The translations under genes and the position numbers were made by a program. A stretch of 64,000 bases of DNA, from positions 124,001-188,000 of the forward strand of contig NZ_JAHVAO010000004.1 in the NCBI RefSeq assembly GCF_019264345.1. Direction: 5' to 3'. The notes under the pieces were generated by a model, which saw nothing but the letters and a program-made list of their open reading frames with translations, ran no database searches and was not told the origin of the DNA. Origin of the DNA: Marinobacter arenosus. GTDB lineage: Bacteria; Pseudomonadota; Gammaproteobacteria; Pseudomonadales; Oleiphilaceae. Positions within the stretch are counted from its first letter, which is position 1. The number at the start of each line of letters is the position of its first letter. Shown here piece by piece: positions 43,237-51,779 of this stretch.

Positions 43237-44294
43237 GTTTGTTTATAAAACAAAAGCAGCAGGGGCTTTCACTTATAGAAATCATGATTGCCCTCACACT
43301 TGGTCTGATTCTTACCGCAGGTCTGGTGCAGATATTTGTCAGCAATCAGAAAAGTTTTTCACTGACTGCGGCCAGTGCTCGGGTGCTGGAAAGTGGGCGG
43401 ATGTCGGCAGAGTTACTCGCAAGGGCGGTTCGAAATGCTGATTATTGGGGGTGCTCTGGTGGGCTGGGTAATGCGGTAAACAATTTGGATCCGAATGGGC
43501 CCGGGTATAACACAGCGACTCTGGGGTTCGGAGAAGGCCTGGAAGGTACTGATAATCATAGTGGGACCCCCGGAACAGGAGAACCACCAGCTCTGGCAGG
43601 TACGGACAGCTTTATCGTACGTGGCGTTGGTGGAGCGGCTGATATCAAAATTGACCAGGTAATGGTTCAGCCCTCGGCGGTTCTTCATGTTAATGATTCG
43701 ACCTCGCTCGATGATGGCGACATTGTTTTCATCACAGATTGTCAAGGCGGCGATATATTTCAGGCTACGAATGTCAATGCCAACGGAAATGTTGTCCACA
43801 ACACCGGCAGCAATTCCCCTGGCAATTACAACCCGGGCAACTGTACTAACGGCAACGGTACCGGTAACGCTCACTGTCTGTCGCAGGTCTACGATGCTGG
43901 CGCCGCAATCTATATCCCGTATTTTGAGCAATATTATGTAGGGCAAGGAGCCAGTGGCGAGCCCGCTCTGTTTTTGCGAACGGGCTTAATGTCGGGGACT
44001 AACGCTGGCCAGACCTCTGATATCGAATTGATTGAAGGCATTGAAAATATGCAGGTTCTTTATGGGGATGATAGCGACGGAGATGGAACTGCGGATCTGT
44101 GGGGCAAAGCCACTGATGTCACTATGGCGGATGTTGTGGCCATGCGGGTCAGCCTTCTGAGCCGCTCCGAAGCAAATAATGTGGCGCCAGATCAACCCAA
44201 TATCTCCTTGGGTGGCAGCACCTATGGGGGGGATGGTCGCTTACGCCGGGTCTACACCTTTACCGCAGCGATTCGAAACAGGGTTGGAGGATAG
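43233..44294 (+). CDS. pilW: Minor pilin PilW
   Basis: The 353-residue protein has the prepilin motif G|LSLIEIMIALTLGLIL and the long globular domain typical of PilW (GspJ-like): SGRMSAELLARAVRNADYWGC, a Gly/Asn-rich repeat-like region near residues 185-210, and a C-terminal segment DIELIEGIENMQVLYGDDSDGDGTADLW. The Asp-rich part could bind calcium. It overlaps pilV and is followed by pilX after two bases. Confidence 0.92.
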   Translation: MSLFIKQKQQGLSLIEIMIALTLGLILTAGLVQIFVSNQKSFSLTAASARVLESGRMSAELLARAVRNADYWGCSGGLGNAVNNLDPNGPGYNTATLGFGEGLEGTDNHSGTPGTGEPPALAGTDSFIVRGVGGAADIKIDQVMVQPSAVLHVNDSTSLDDGDIVFITDCQGGDIFQATNVNANGNVVHNTGSNSPGNYNPGNCTNGNGTGNAHCLSQVYDAGAAIYIPYFEQYYVGQGASGEPALFLRTGLMSGTNAGQTSDIELIEGIENMQVLYGDDSDGDGTADLWGKATDVTMADVVAMRVSLLSRSEANNVAPDQPNISLGGSTYGGDGRLRRVYTFTAAIRNRVGG

Positions 44295-44296
44295 TC

Positions 44297-44836
44297 GTGC
44301 AGTCACCACTGGTTCGTCGTCAGAAGGGGGCAGTTCTCCTTACGAGTCTGTTAATTCTGCTGGTGCTCACCCTTCTGGCCATTTCGGGCATGCAGGGCGC
44401 GCAGTTGCAGGAAAAAATGACATCGGCAGTGCGAGATGGGCAAACGGCCCTTGAGGCGGCCGAATACGCCGTTCGCGAGGCAGAGGAATATCTGGAGCAA
44501 AATACAGTGACATTGGGTAATTTTGGAACCAGTGGCGGTCTGTATACCCGTGCCAATGCCCCTGACCCAATGGCCGATACGACTTGGTCCAGCTCTGATA
44601 CCAAATCGGTCGCTGCGACTGGTTTCCCGGGAACCCTTGCAGAGAACCCACGCTATTTCGTGGAGTACATTGGTATCACGACTTCAGCAGAGGCACCGGG
44701 TGATCTTCAGATTACCAACTACGACGACTTTACTGGTGGATCAAAGCCCCTGGGATTCAGGATTGTGGGGTGGAGCTCTGGCCGAAGCGGGGAGACCCGC
44801 CGGATTGTTGAATCATATTACGGCACCGCGAAGTAA
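44297..44836 (+). CDS. pilX: Minor pilin PilX
   Basis: The 179-residue protein starts at GTG 44297 and has RRQKG|AVLLTSLLILLVLTLLAI, a prepilin helix that lacks Glu5, as is normal for PilX/GspK-like tip pilins. The region ISGMQGAQLQEKMTSAVRDGQTALEAAEYA (residues ~34-63) is the conserved PilX core. It lies between pilW (2-base gap) and pilY1 (15-base gap). Confidence 0.92.
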   Translation: MQSPLVRRQKGAVLLTSLLILLVLTLLAISGMQGAQLQEKMTSAVRDGQTALEAAEYAVREAEEYLEQNTVTLGNFGTSGGLYTRANAPDPMADTTWSSSDTKSVAATGFPGTLAENPRYFVEYIGITTSAEAPGDLQITNYDDFTGGSKPLGFRIVGWSSGRSGETRRIVESYYGTAK

Positions 44837-44851
44837 CAGAAGGAACAGAGC

Positions 44852-47800
44852 ATGCGTTTAAAGCTTAATACCCTCATCGGTTCACTACTGCTGGTGCTGC
44901 CAACCGTGGGATACAATGCGCCAGTGACACCCGCTTCCCAGCCGCTGTTTCTTAGTCAGGCGGTCAAGCATAACATTATGCTGGGCATGGACGATTCTGG
45001 AAGTATGGACTTTGAGGTGCTACTTCCGACCAATGACGGGGCTCTATGGCTTAACGAAAATGGGTCGTTTGTTAACTACAATGGCGGGTTCGTACCCGGG
45101 CCTGATTTGCCCAAATATGCGTATCTTTTCCCCAATGGACGGTCTGCTGACTACGCGAACGGTGCGGCCATCGGGAGTCGGCATGCAATTCCGCCACTGA
45201 GGGCATACGCCTTTGCGCGCAGCCCAATTTATAACAAAGCTTACTACGATCCATCCGTGACTTATAATACTTGGCCGTCCTTCGGTACTATTCAATACCC
45301 AGAGTACAACGGCACGCAAGCTCCGTATGATCCGAACGAGTACGACGCTACAGACCCTGATACTTATCTCAACCTCGTTGCGGACAAGGCTAACACAGAT
45401 GACCGAGACAACTGGGGTTTTGATATAGCCAGTGAAGCCATGGTCTGTGACGCTCAGGGAACCACTGGAACAGACACTGACAATTGTGACGTTGATGCAA
45501 ATGGCCAAAAGAATTACAGCTACTGGCCTGCAACCTACTGGGTTCTTGATGACACATCTGAAGTACAGTTCTCTCCTGATCTGGTTGGTGGAGAGTCCTT
45601 CCATACGGATAACTCGACCTTGTTGGAATCAGAAGATGCAACGCTTCTGAATGGGTACGAATCGGCAAGTCAGAGCAGCACGGTGGCACGGGGGGTATGG
45701 ACGAATTCAGCCTCGGGAGACGATTACATCGCGTCGAACACGGGAGCTCAGAACGATTCACCCGCATCGCAATATGGTCAAGCCAGCATCTCATTTACGG
45801 TTCCGGTTGCTGGAGACTACCAAGTTTGGATTCGAAAGATTTCCAAAGATTCGGATTCCGATTCGCTGTGGGTCAACCTTGAAGGGTTTGGGCCGTCCGC
45901 GTCAGTCCCATCGAATGCATTGACGCTTACATCGACCAACAACTCGTTTTCCGAGGATGCGTCTGGTGAATACTGGGTAAAATGGTGGCAGGATCTGAAA
46001 CTTTCCAACGACTGGAGTTGGGACTCAGTTGGTACGGCAACCCTGAATGCCGATACTTCGTACACGATACGCATTCGCGCTCGAGAGCGATTGGTTCCTG
46101 TCGATCAAATACTGATTTCAAAAGTCAGCGGGAGTGTCCCATCGGGAGCTATGTCCCTTCAGTCACCCCCGCAACGGGTCACCCTTAACTGCTCCGGGAT
46201 GACTGCGGGGTATTATTATGATTTTTTCCGTCGGGCGCCGGGGGCTTTCGACTTCCCGGGTGACAGCGATGAGGACTACGCGCTGACACCGGACGGCCGA
46301 TGCCTGAAGCGGGTCGAGATCCGCAGTTCTGTGAGCACGTATGCCTCTGGTAGAACCTACGAGAATGAGTTGCAGAACTTCTCCAATTGGTTCACATACT
46401 ACCGCAGGCGCCATCAGGCGATGCGCGGCGGGCTGGCTAGTGCATTCCAGGGAATTGGAGGCGTGCAAACCGGTATCTTCTGGATCAATGATCAGCGCCA
46501 GGTCACCATGTATGACCTCAACACGGTCAGTTCGAAAGAAGCTTTTCTCAGCGACGTTTATGACCATGTTAATAGTGGCGGTACAGCGTTACGGTCAGCT
46601 TTGAATCATGCGCGAACACAGTACGAACGCACAGGTGAAGGGGCGCCGATCACCAAGGAATGCCAGAAGAACTTCACCCTCCTTTTTACGGATGGCTACG
46701 CTACCGATACCGGTTTCTCCGATGCTGATATCGGAAACGCTGATGGCTCGGCTGGCAGTCCTTATCAGGACAGTTACTCCAACACCTTGGCTGATATTGC
46801 CTACCAAATGGCGACAACAAATCCCCGGGCAGACTTAACTCCTGCTGGCCAGGTTGCGGTACCGGCCGCCTGTAGCGAGGATAACCCCCCTGCTTACCTT
46901 GATTGCAACACTAATTTGCACGTGAACACTTACACGGTCGGGTTAGGTGCCAAGGGTACGGTTCTGGGGAATGGCTATAGCAATGTGCGAGGGGCTTATG
47001 ACAGCCCTCCGACTTGGCCGGATGTAAGTGCGACGTCTGATCTGACCCAGATCGATGACCTGTATCACGCCGCAGTCAACGGCAAAGGTGAAATATATAA
47101 CGCTCAATCCCCCGCCCAATTGCAAAGCGCATTGTCAGGGTCGATACGTAACATTATTTCCTCTCTTGGAAGTGCGTCCGGCGTAACTTTCAACAGTGCA
47201 ACCCTTGAATCCGACAGTCTGATCTTTAGTGCACTGTTCAACTCCACATCCTGGAGTGGCAACGTGGAAGCCCGTGCCCTGAATCCGACCAATGGTTCCA
47301 TTGCGACAACGAGATCGTGGAGCGCCGCAGACGAACTGGAGAATCAGTTGCCATCTAACAGGGTTATTCTGACCTACAGCAATGACGGAAACGATGGTGT
47401 CGCTTTCCAGTGGGCCAACCTCGACACTGGCCAGCAGGCGGACTTATCGATGGGGCCGGGTGGTAGCGCTGATGACTTGGGTGATGAGCGGGTCGCTTAC
47501 CTCCGCGGTGCCACCACTCTGGAAGGCCAGCAGTTCCGGAATCGAGATCGCAAGCTCGGGGATATCGTTAATTCCACCCCGTTATTTGTTGGGCCTCCCC
47601 GTATGAACTGGCCAGATGCAGAACCTTTTGGGACTGAAGCATTGCGTTACTCTGCATTCAGAGGGAATGCGACAAATGTTGCACGGACAGCAATGGTTTA
47701 CGTCGGAGCCAACGACGGGATGCTGCATGGCTTCAAGGCCGTTGAGAGTTCCGCCGACGGTGGTGGTGACGAGTTGCTGGCCTATGTGCCTCGCTCGATC

Positions 47801-49171
47801 TTCTCCGCTTCGGAGAATGAAGGCCTGCACTATCTGACAGATCCGGCTTATCGCCATCGTTACTACGTCGATCTCTCGCCGCAGGCTGTGGATGTGTTCA
47901 TGCCGTCAACCGCTGGTGGCACTGAGGCGTGGAGAACCGTGTTGATTGGCGGACTGCGCGGCGGCGGCGCGGGCTTGTTCGCACTGGATATCACCAATCC
48001 GGCCAACTTTTCCGAAGCGAACGCCGGCGACTTGGTGCTCTGGGAGTTTGACGATAGCGATCTGGCGCAGCTGAATTATCAGCTGGAGCAGCCGGTGGCC
48101 GTCATGATGAACAACGACCGGTGGGCTCTTGTAATGGGTAATGGTTTTAATAACGGTGACGGAACCAACTCTGCGGATGATGAAACGGGCTTGCTGATTC
48201 TTTATATGGATGGAGGCCTGGATGGCACTTGGACCGCTGGCACTGACTACAAGTTCATCAAGGTAGGAGACACTGGTGGGTTGGGCGCCGTCAATGCCAT
48301 TGATACCGATGGGGATCGTGTCGTTGATCGTATCTACGGTGGAGATTTGGAGGGCAATCTCTGGGCATTCGATGTCAGCAGTTCTAACGCTGGGCAATGG
48401 GGATCGGCTTTCGCGGTAACCGGGGCTGATGCCGGCCCCGTGCCTTTGTTCACGGCACCGCTTGTCGACAGCGATGGGGATGGCACAGTCGATACACCGC
48501 AGCCCATCGCCATGCGCCCGCTGGTGTTGAGAAATACACTGTCTCCGCCGGAAACAGAAGGTGGTTCAGGGGAAGACTTCCTGATTTACTTTAGCACCGG
48601 GAAATACTTTGAAAACGGCGACTTGACTGATAATTCTGCGCAAGCGATGTACGGGGTATGGGATCGAGGTGACTCGTCTTTAACCAAAGATGACCTCCAG
48701 CAGCAGGTGATTGTGACAAGTGGAAATCTAAGAAATATCACAGGTGGCACCATTGACTGGGCGGGAGAAACTGAACGGGAATACGGCTGGTTCATGAACC
48801 TTCCGGAAGCCGGAGAGCGAGGACTGAATTCGCCCAAGTTCCGTGGCGAAGTTCTGTTCTTCGAAACCTATACGCCAAACAGCGATGCCTGTGCATCCGG
48901 AGGTAGCAGCTGGTTTATGTCGGTCAGTATGGATGGGGTCGAGCCACCTTTTGCCGTATTCGATGCGAATAATGACGGAAACATCACGTCGGATGACGGG
49001 ACCTACGCAGGTCAGAGAATTTCGGATAGTTCCACTGGGGCCACCGGTATTCTGGGCAATAGCCAGTACTTCCAGAATATAAATGGCGAACCCGATCAGC
49101 GAGAGGTTAATTATGGCGAAGACACAAACCGGGCTGGTCGTCTTGGCTGGCGTGAGATAATGGACCTCTAA
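44852..49171 (+). CDS. pilY1: Type IV pilus tip adhesin PilY1
   Basis: The 1439-residue secreted adhesin has a signal peptide and a von Willebrand A-like domain. MIDAS motif DDSGS lies near residue 48; the T (GGTALRSAL, ~576) and D (FTDGYAT, ~612) parts come much later because of long inserts. One insert (about 255-420: GDYQVWIRKISKDSDSDSLWV, then YTIRIRARERLVPVDQILIS) looks like a carbohydrate-binding jelly-roll domain. The C-terminal beta-propeller (from ~900; VYVGANDGMLHGF) holds calcium-type loops DTDGDRVVD (~1151), DSDGDGTVD (~1206) and FDANNDGNITSDD (~1370). Family role: pilus assembly, adhesion, surface sensing. It is longer than Pseudomonas PilY1. It is read with pilE, 10 bases downstream. 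Confidence 0.94.
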   Translation: MRLKLNTLIGSLLLVLPTVGYNAPVTPASQPLFLSQAVKHNIMLGMDDSGSMDFEVLLPTNDGALWLNENGSFVNYNGGFVPGPDLPKYAYLFPNGRSADYANGAAIGSRHAIPPLRAYAFARSPIYNKAYYDPSVTYNTWPSFGTIQYPEYNGTQAPYDPNEYDATDPDTYLNLVADKANTDDRDNWGFDIASEAMVCDAQGTTGTDTDNCDVDANGQKNYSYWPATYWVLDDTSEVQFSPDLVGGESFHTDNSTLLESEDATLLNGYESASQSSTVARGVWTNSASGDDYIASNTGAQNDSPASQYGQASISFTVPVAGDYQVWIRKISKDSDSDSLWVNLEGFGPSASVPSNALTLTSTNNSFSEDASGEYWVKWWQDLKLSNDWSWDSVGTATLNADTSYTIRIRARERLVPVDQILISKVSGSVPSGAMSLQSPPQRVTLNCSGMTAGYYYDFFRRAPGAFDFPGDSDEDYALTPDGRCLKRVEIRSSVSTYASGRTYENELQNFSNWFTYYRRRHQAMRGGLASAFQGIGGVQTGIFWINDQRQVTMYDLNTVSSKEAFLSDVYDHVNSGGTALRSALNHARTQYERTGEGAPITKECQKNFTLLFTDGYATDTGFSDADIGNADGSAGSPYQDSYSNTLADIAYQMATTNPRADLTPAGQVAVPAACSEDNPPAYLDCNTNLHVNTYTVGLGAKGTVLGNGYSNVRGAYDSPPTWPDVSATSDLTQIDDLYHAAVNGKGEIYNAQSPAQLQSALSGSIRNIISSLGSASGVTFNSATLESDSLIFSALFNSTSWSGNVEARALNPTNGSIATTRSWSAADELENQLPSNRVILTYSNDGNDGVAFQWANLDTGQQADLSMGPGGSADDLGDERVAYLRGATTLEGQQFRNRDRKLGDIVNSTPLFVGPPRMNWPDAEPFGTEALRYSAFRGNATNVARTAMVYVGANDGMLHGFKAVESSADGGGDELLAYVPRSIFSASENEGLHYLTDPAYRHRYYVDLSPQAVDVFMPSTAGGTEAWRTVLIGGLRGGGAGLFALDITNPANFSEANAGDLVLWEFDDSDLAQLNYQLEQPVAVMMNNDRWALVMGNGFNNGDGTNSADDETGLLILYMDGGLDGTWTAGTDYKFIKVGDTGGLGAVNAIDTDGDRVVDRIYGGDLEGNLWAFDVSSSNAGQWGSAFAVTGADAGPVPLFTAPLVDSDGDGTVDTPQPIAMRPLVLRNTLSPPETEGGSGEDFLIYFSTGKYFENGDLTDNSAQAMYGVWDRGDSSLTKDDLQQQVIVTSGNLRNITGGTIDWAGETEREYGWFMNLPEAGERGLNSPKFRGEVLFFETYTPNSDACASGGSSWFMSVSMDGVEPPFAVFDANNDGNITSDDGTYAGQRISDSSTGATGILGNSQYFQNINGEPDQREVNYGEDTNRAGRLGWREIMDL

Positions 49172-49181
49172 GGGGTAATCG

Positions 49182-49649
49182 ATGCATTACAAGAAAACGA
49201 AAGGTTTTACGTTGATTGAACTGATGATCGTGGTGGCGATCATCGGCATCATTGCTGCGATTGCCTATCCCAGTTATCTGGAGCAGGTAAAAAGCACGAG
49301 GCGAGGCGACGCGCAGGGGGCTCTCATGTCCTTTGCCAGCGCAATGGAGCGGTATTATACCCAGAATGGCGATTATCTCGGGGCGGCGGGTAGCGGTAGC
49401 GCGATCAGTGCGACACTCACGGCTCCCAATGCGAGCGTCTTCCCAAGCGAAGCTCCTGTGGATGGCAGTACCAAGTTTTATGATCTTCGGGTTTACGACT
49501 TGCAAAGCAACTCTTTTATTTTGAGAGCTATACCAAAAGGGGCACAGGCCGGAGACGGCTTCCTGCAATTATCCTCCACTGGCGCCCGTGCATGGGACCA
49601 GAATAACGCAAGTGGGATAGAGGCAGGCGAAGATACCTGGTCGAAGTAA
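49182..49649 (+). CDS. pilE: Minor pilin PilE
   Basis: The 155-residue pilin has the cleavage site KG|FTLIELMIVVAIIGIIAAIAYPSY with Glu5 and the RRGDAQGALMSFASAMERYYTQNG stretch typical of PilE-type minor pilins. The globular domain has no cysteine pair, unlike most. It is last in the operon and ends ahead of a terminator; no pilY2 gene lies between it and pilY1. Confidence 0.9.
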   Translation: MHYKKTKGFTLIELMIVVAIIGIIAAIAYPSYLEQVKSTRRGDAQGALMSFASAMERYYTQNGDYLGAAGSGSAISATLTAPNASVFPSEAPVDGSTKFYDLRVYDLQSNSFILRAIPKGAQAGDGFLQLSSTGARAWDQNNASGIEAGEDTWSK

Positions 49650-49669
49650 GCCTGTGTTGATGAAAGCTC

Positions 49670-49694
49670 GGGGGCGTTTGATACGCCCTTTTTT
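49670..49694 (+). terminator. Rho-independent terminator after pilE
   Basis: GGGCGT (49672-49677) pairs with ACGCCC (49683-49688), followed by six T residues. The T run touches the stop codon of the convergent FimT-like gene. Confidence 0.85.
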
Positions 49695-50256
49695 AGCTGC
49701 AGTCGATGGGGTTTCCATTGCTATTCTCGACTATTCCATCCCCATCCTGATCAATGGATTGACGTACCCTGCCTCCCCTGTTGATTACAAGTTGTCGGGC
49801 GATCGTCATATCTCCATTTGAGGGACACCAGATCATATTCCCGATAGCATAATTTGCGATTCCTGTGGGCATGAATCGAAAGTAGGGGCGTGAAGAGGTG
49901 TTTGCAATCCATTGTCCGCCATGGGAAGGGGGGGCGATTCGAATTATTTGTCCGGCGTTACCCAGTGTTTTACTGGCTCCTGGATCCCGGAAAACCGTTA
50001 TCTCGCCAGACCAATCGTTAGCGCATTCGTCGTTCTCGTCCAGAGGGCAAACGGTCACAGTCGTCTGCGCCATGATGGCGCTATTTCTTGCTAGGTTAAC
50101 AAGAGCGATCATGTCGCTGACGGCCGTATGCCGCTGGGCATTCTTTACGAGTCGACCCATGGACGGAATCGCGAAGGTTGCTATTGCTGACACAATGACG
50201 AGCGTAATCAGCAACTCCAAAAGAGTGAAGCCGCCAATCCGGTTGTTGGAATTCAT
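49693..50256 (-). CDS. FimT/GspH-family pseudopilin with calcium-loop-like C-terminus
   Basis: The 187-residue pseudopilin has the cleavage site GG|FTLLELLITLVIVSAIATFA and a GspH-like domain (MIALVNLARNSAIMAQTTVTVC). Cysteines at 70, 78, 144 and 186 could form two disulphides. The segment DQDGDGIVE (169-177) looks like a calcium-binding loop. It lies on the strand opposite the other minor pilins but the same strand as pilR and pilS. By position next to pilR it may correspond to FimT, which in other bacteria can bind DNA for uptake; that role is not shown here. Confidence 0.85.
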   Translation of the reverse strand: MNSNNRIGGFTLLELLITLVIVSAIATFAIPSMGRLVKNAQRHTAVSDMIALVNLARNSAIMAQTTVTVCPLDENDECANDWSGEITVFRDPGASKTLGNAGQIIRIAPPSHGGQWIANTSSRPYFRFMPTGIANYAIGNMIWCPSNGDMTIARQLVINRGGRVRQSIDQDGDGIVENSNGNPIDCS

Positions 50257-50292
50257 CTGACAGTTCCTTTGTCTTTTTCTTTCACGAATTGC

Positions 50293-50309
50293 TTGGGCAT
50301 CCTGCCCAA
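50293..50309. other. Inverted repeat between pilR and the FimT-like gene
   Basis: TTGGGC (50293-50298) and GCCCAA (50304-50309) form a perfect 6-bp inverted repeat with a 5-base centre. It lies in the 78-base gap downstream of pilR and upstream of the FimT-like ATG. It could be an operator or a small hairpin; there is no T run. Confidence 0.35.
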
Positions 50310-50334
50310 TCGCACATTACCGTATTGTGAGGGC

Positions 50335-51723
50335 TTACTCCATCCCCAACTTCTTCAACCGATATCTAAGAGCCCGGAAACTAATCCCCAGCCTCTTTGC
50401 CGCCGCCGTCTTGTTCCAGCGGGTAGCCTCGAGGGCCTTTTCAATTGTCTGCCGTTCGATGGTCTCAAGATACCCCTCAAGGTCAATTTCGCCCTCGGGC
50501 ACCTGAATGCTTTTTCCATCCGTTGTACCATTACCGCCGCTCAGTACCGCCGCCGGCGTTGACGGCTGCATGCCATTACCAAGATGAAGGTCGTCAGCAT
50601 CGATCGCGTCGTCGTCACACAAGGTGAACGCGCGTTCCAGGGCGTTCTCAAGCTCCCGGACGTTGCCGGGGAAGTCGTAGCTCTGAAGTCGTTCCAGAGC
50701 CTTCGATGTCAGAGTCGCGGGCTCACACTCGTATTCCCGTGCAATTCTCTCAAGAATGTGGTCAGCCAGCAGGCTAATGTCATCGGCCCGTTCCCGAAGT
50801 GGCGGCACGGCAAGCTCAATGACGTTAATCCGGTAGAAAAGGTCCTGCCGGAAACTACCTTCCTGAACCAGTTCCGGCAGGTGTTTATGGGTCGCGCTGA
50901 GCACGCGGATATCTACAGGAACTTCTTTGGTGTCGCCAACCGGTCTGACCGCCTTTTCCTGGATCGCCCGTAGCAACTTGACCTGCATTGCGAGTGGCAG
51001 GTCGGCCACCTCGTCAAGAAAGAGCGTTCCCCCGTTGGCAGAGCGGAACAGACCGTCCTTGTTTTCCACTGCGCCGGTAAAGCTGCCTTTTTTGTGGCCG
51101 AAGAATTCACTTTCCATGAGTTCGGACGGAATAGCACCGCAGTTGACGGCAATGAAGGGCCCATCCCGGCGCGGCCCCTGGAGGTGGATCATCCTCGCAA
51201 CCAGTTCCTTACCGCTGCCCGATTCCCCGCTGATGAACACCGGTGCCTGACTTCTTGCCAGTTTTCTTGTCTGGTTCCGCAGCTTCCGGATTTGAGGAGA
51301 GTTGCCCAGTAACAGGCCTGGCTCATCCTCTCCATCGTCCTGTTCTGCCTTGGGTTGAGACAGTTTCAGTGCACTGCTCACCAGTTCACGCAACCTCGGC
51401 AGTTCCACAGGTTTGGAGACAAAATCAAACGCGCCCGCCTTCAGGGACTCGATTGCCGTATCCATGTTGCCGTAGGCGGTAATCACGGCAACCGGTGTTG
51501 CCGATGCGTGTTGCTGGATCCACTGCACGAGCTCAATGCCATTTCCGTCGGGAAGGTTCATATCGGTGAGGCAGAGATGGAAGCTATTTTCTTCCAGCAG
51601 CTTTCGCGCGCCACCTAGGTCTGGAGCCGTCATGGCCTTGATGCCCATTCGGGTCAGCGTAATTTCGAGCAGATCCCGAATGTCTGGTTCGTCATCAACA
51701 ATCAGAGCAGAGTGCGTAGTCAT
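50335..51723 (-). CDS. pilR: Sigma-54-dependent response regulator PilR
   Basis: The 462-residue NtrC-type activator has a receiver domain with phosphorylation site D54 (CLTDMNLPDG), an AAA+ domain with Walker A GESGSGKE (166-173), the sigma-54 contact loop GSFTGA (213-218; the canonical form is GAFTGA), and a C-terminal Fis-type helix-turn-helix (NKTAAAKRLGISFRALRYRLKKLG). In Pseudomonas, PilR with RpoN activates the major pilin gene pilA; pilA is not in this window. The start is 57 bases after the pilS stop. Confidence 0.95.
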   Translation of the reverse strand: MTTHSALIVDDEPDIRDLLEITLTRMGIKAMTAPDLGGARKLLEENSFHLCLTDMNLPDGNGIELVQWIQQHASATPVAVITAYGNMDTAIESLKAGAFDFVSKPVELPRLRELVSSALKLSQPKAEQDDGEDEPGLLLGNSPQIRKLRNQTRKLARSQAPVFISGESGSGKELVARMIHLQGPRRDGPFIAVNCGAIPSELMESEFFGHKKGSFTGAVENKDGLFRSANGGTLFLDEVADLPLAMQVKLLRAIQEKAVRPVGDTKEVPVDIRVLSATHKHLPELVQEGSFRQDLFYRINVIELAVPPLRERADDISLLADHILERIAREYECEPATLTSKALERLQSYDFPGNVRELENALERAFTLCDDDAIDADDLHLGNGMQPSTPAAVLSGGNGTTDGKSIQVPEGEIDLEGYLETIERQTIEKALEATRWNKTAAAKRLGISFRALRYRLKKLGME

Positions 51724-51779
51724 CGTTATTTATCAGTTCCATGTCGTTCTTCAGACGCTCGATCTCCGCCGGCGCCGGT

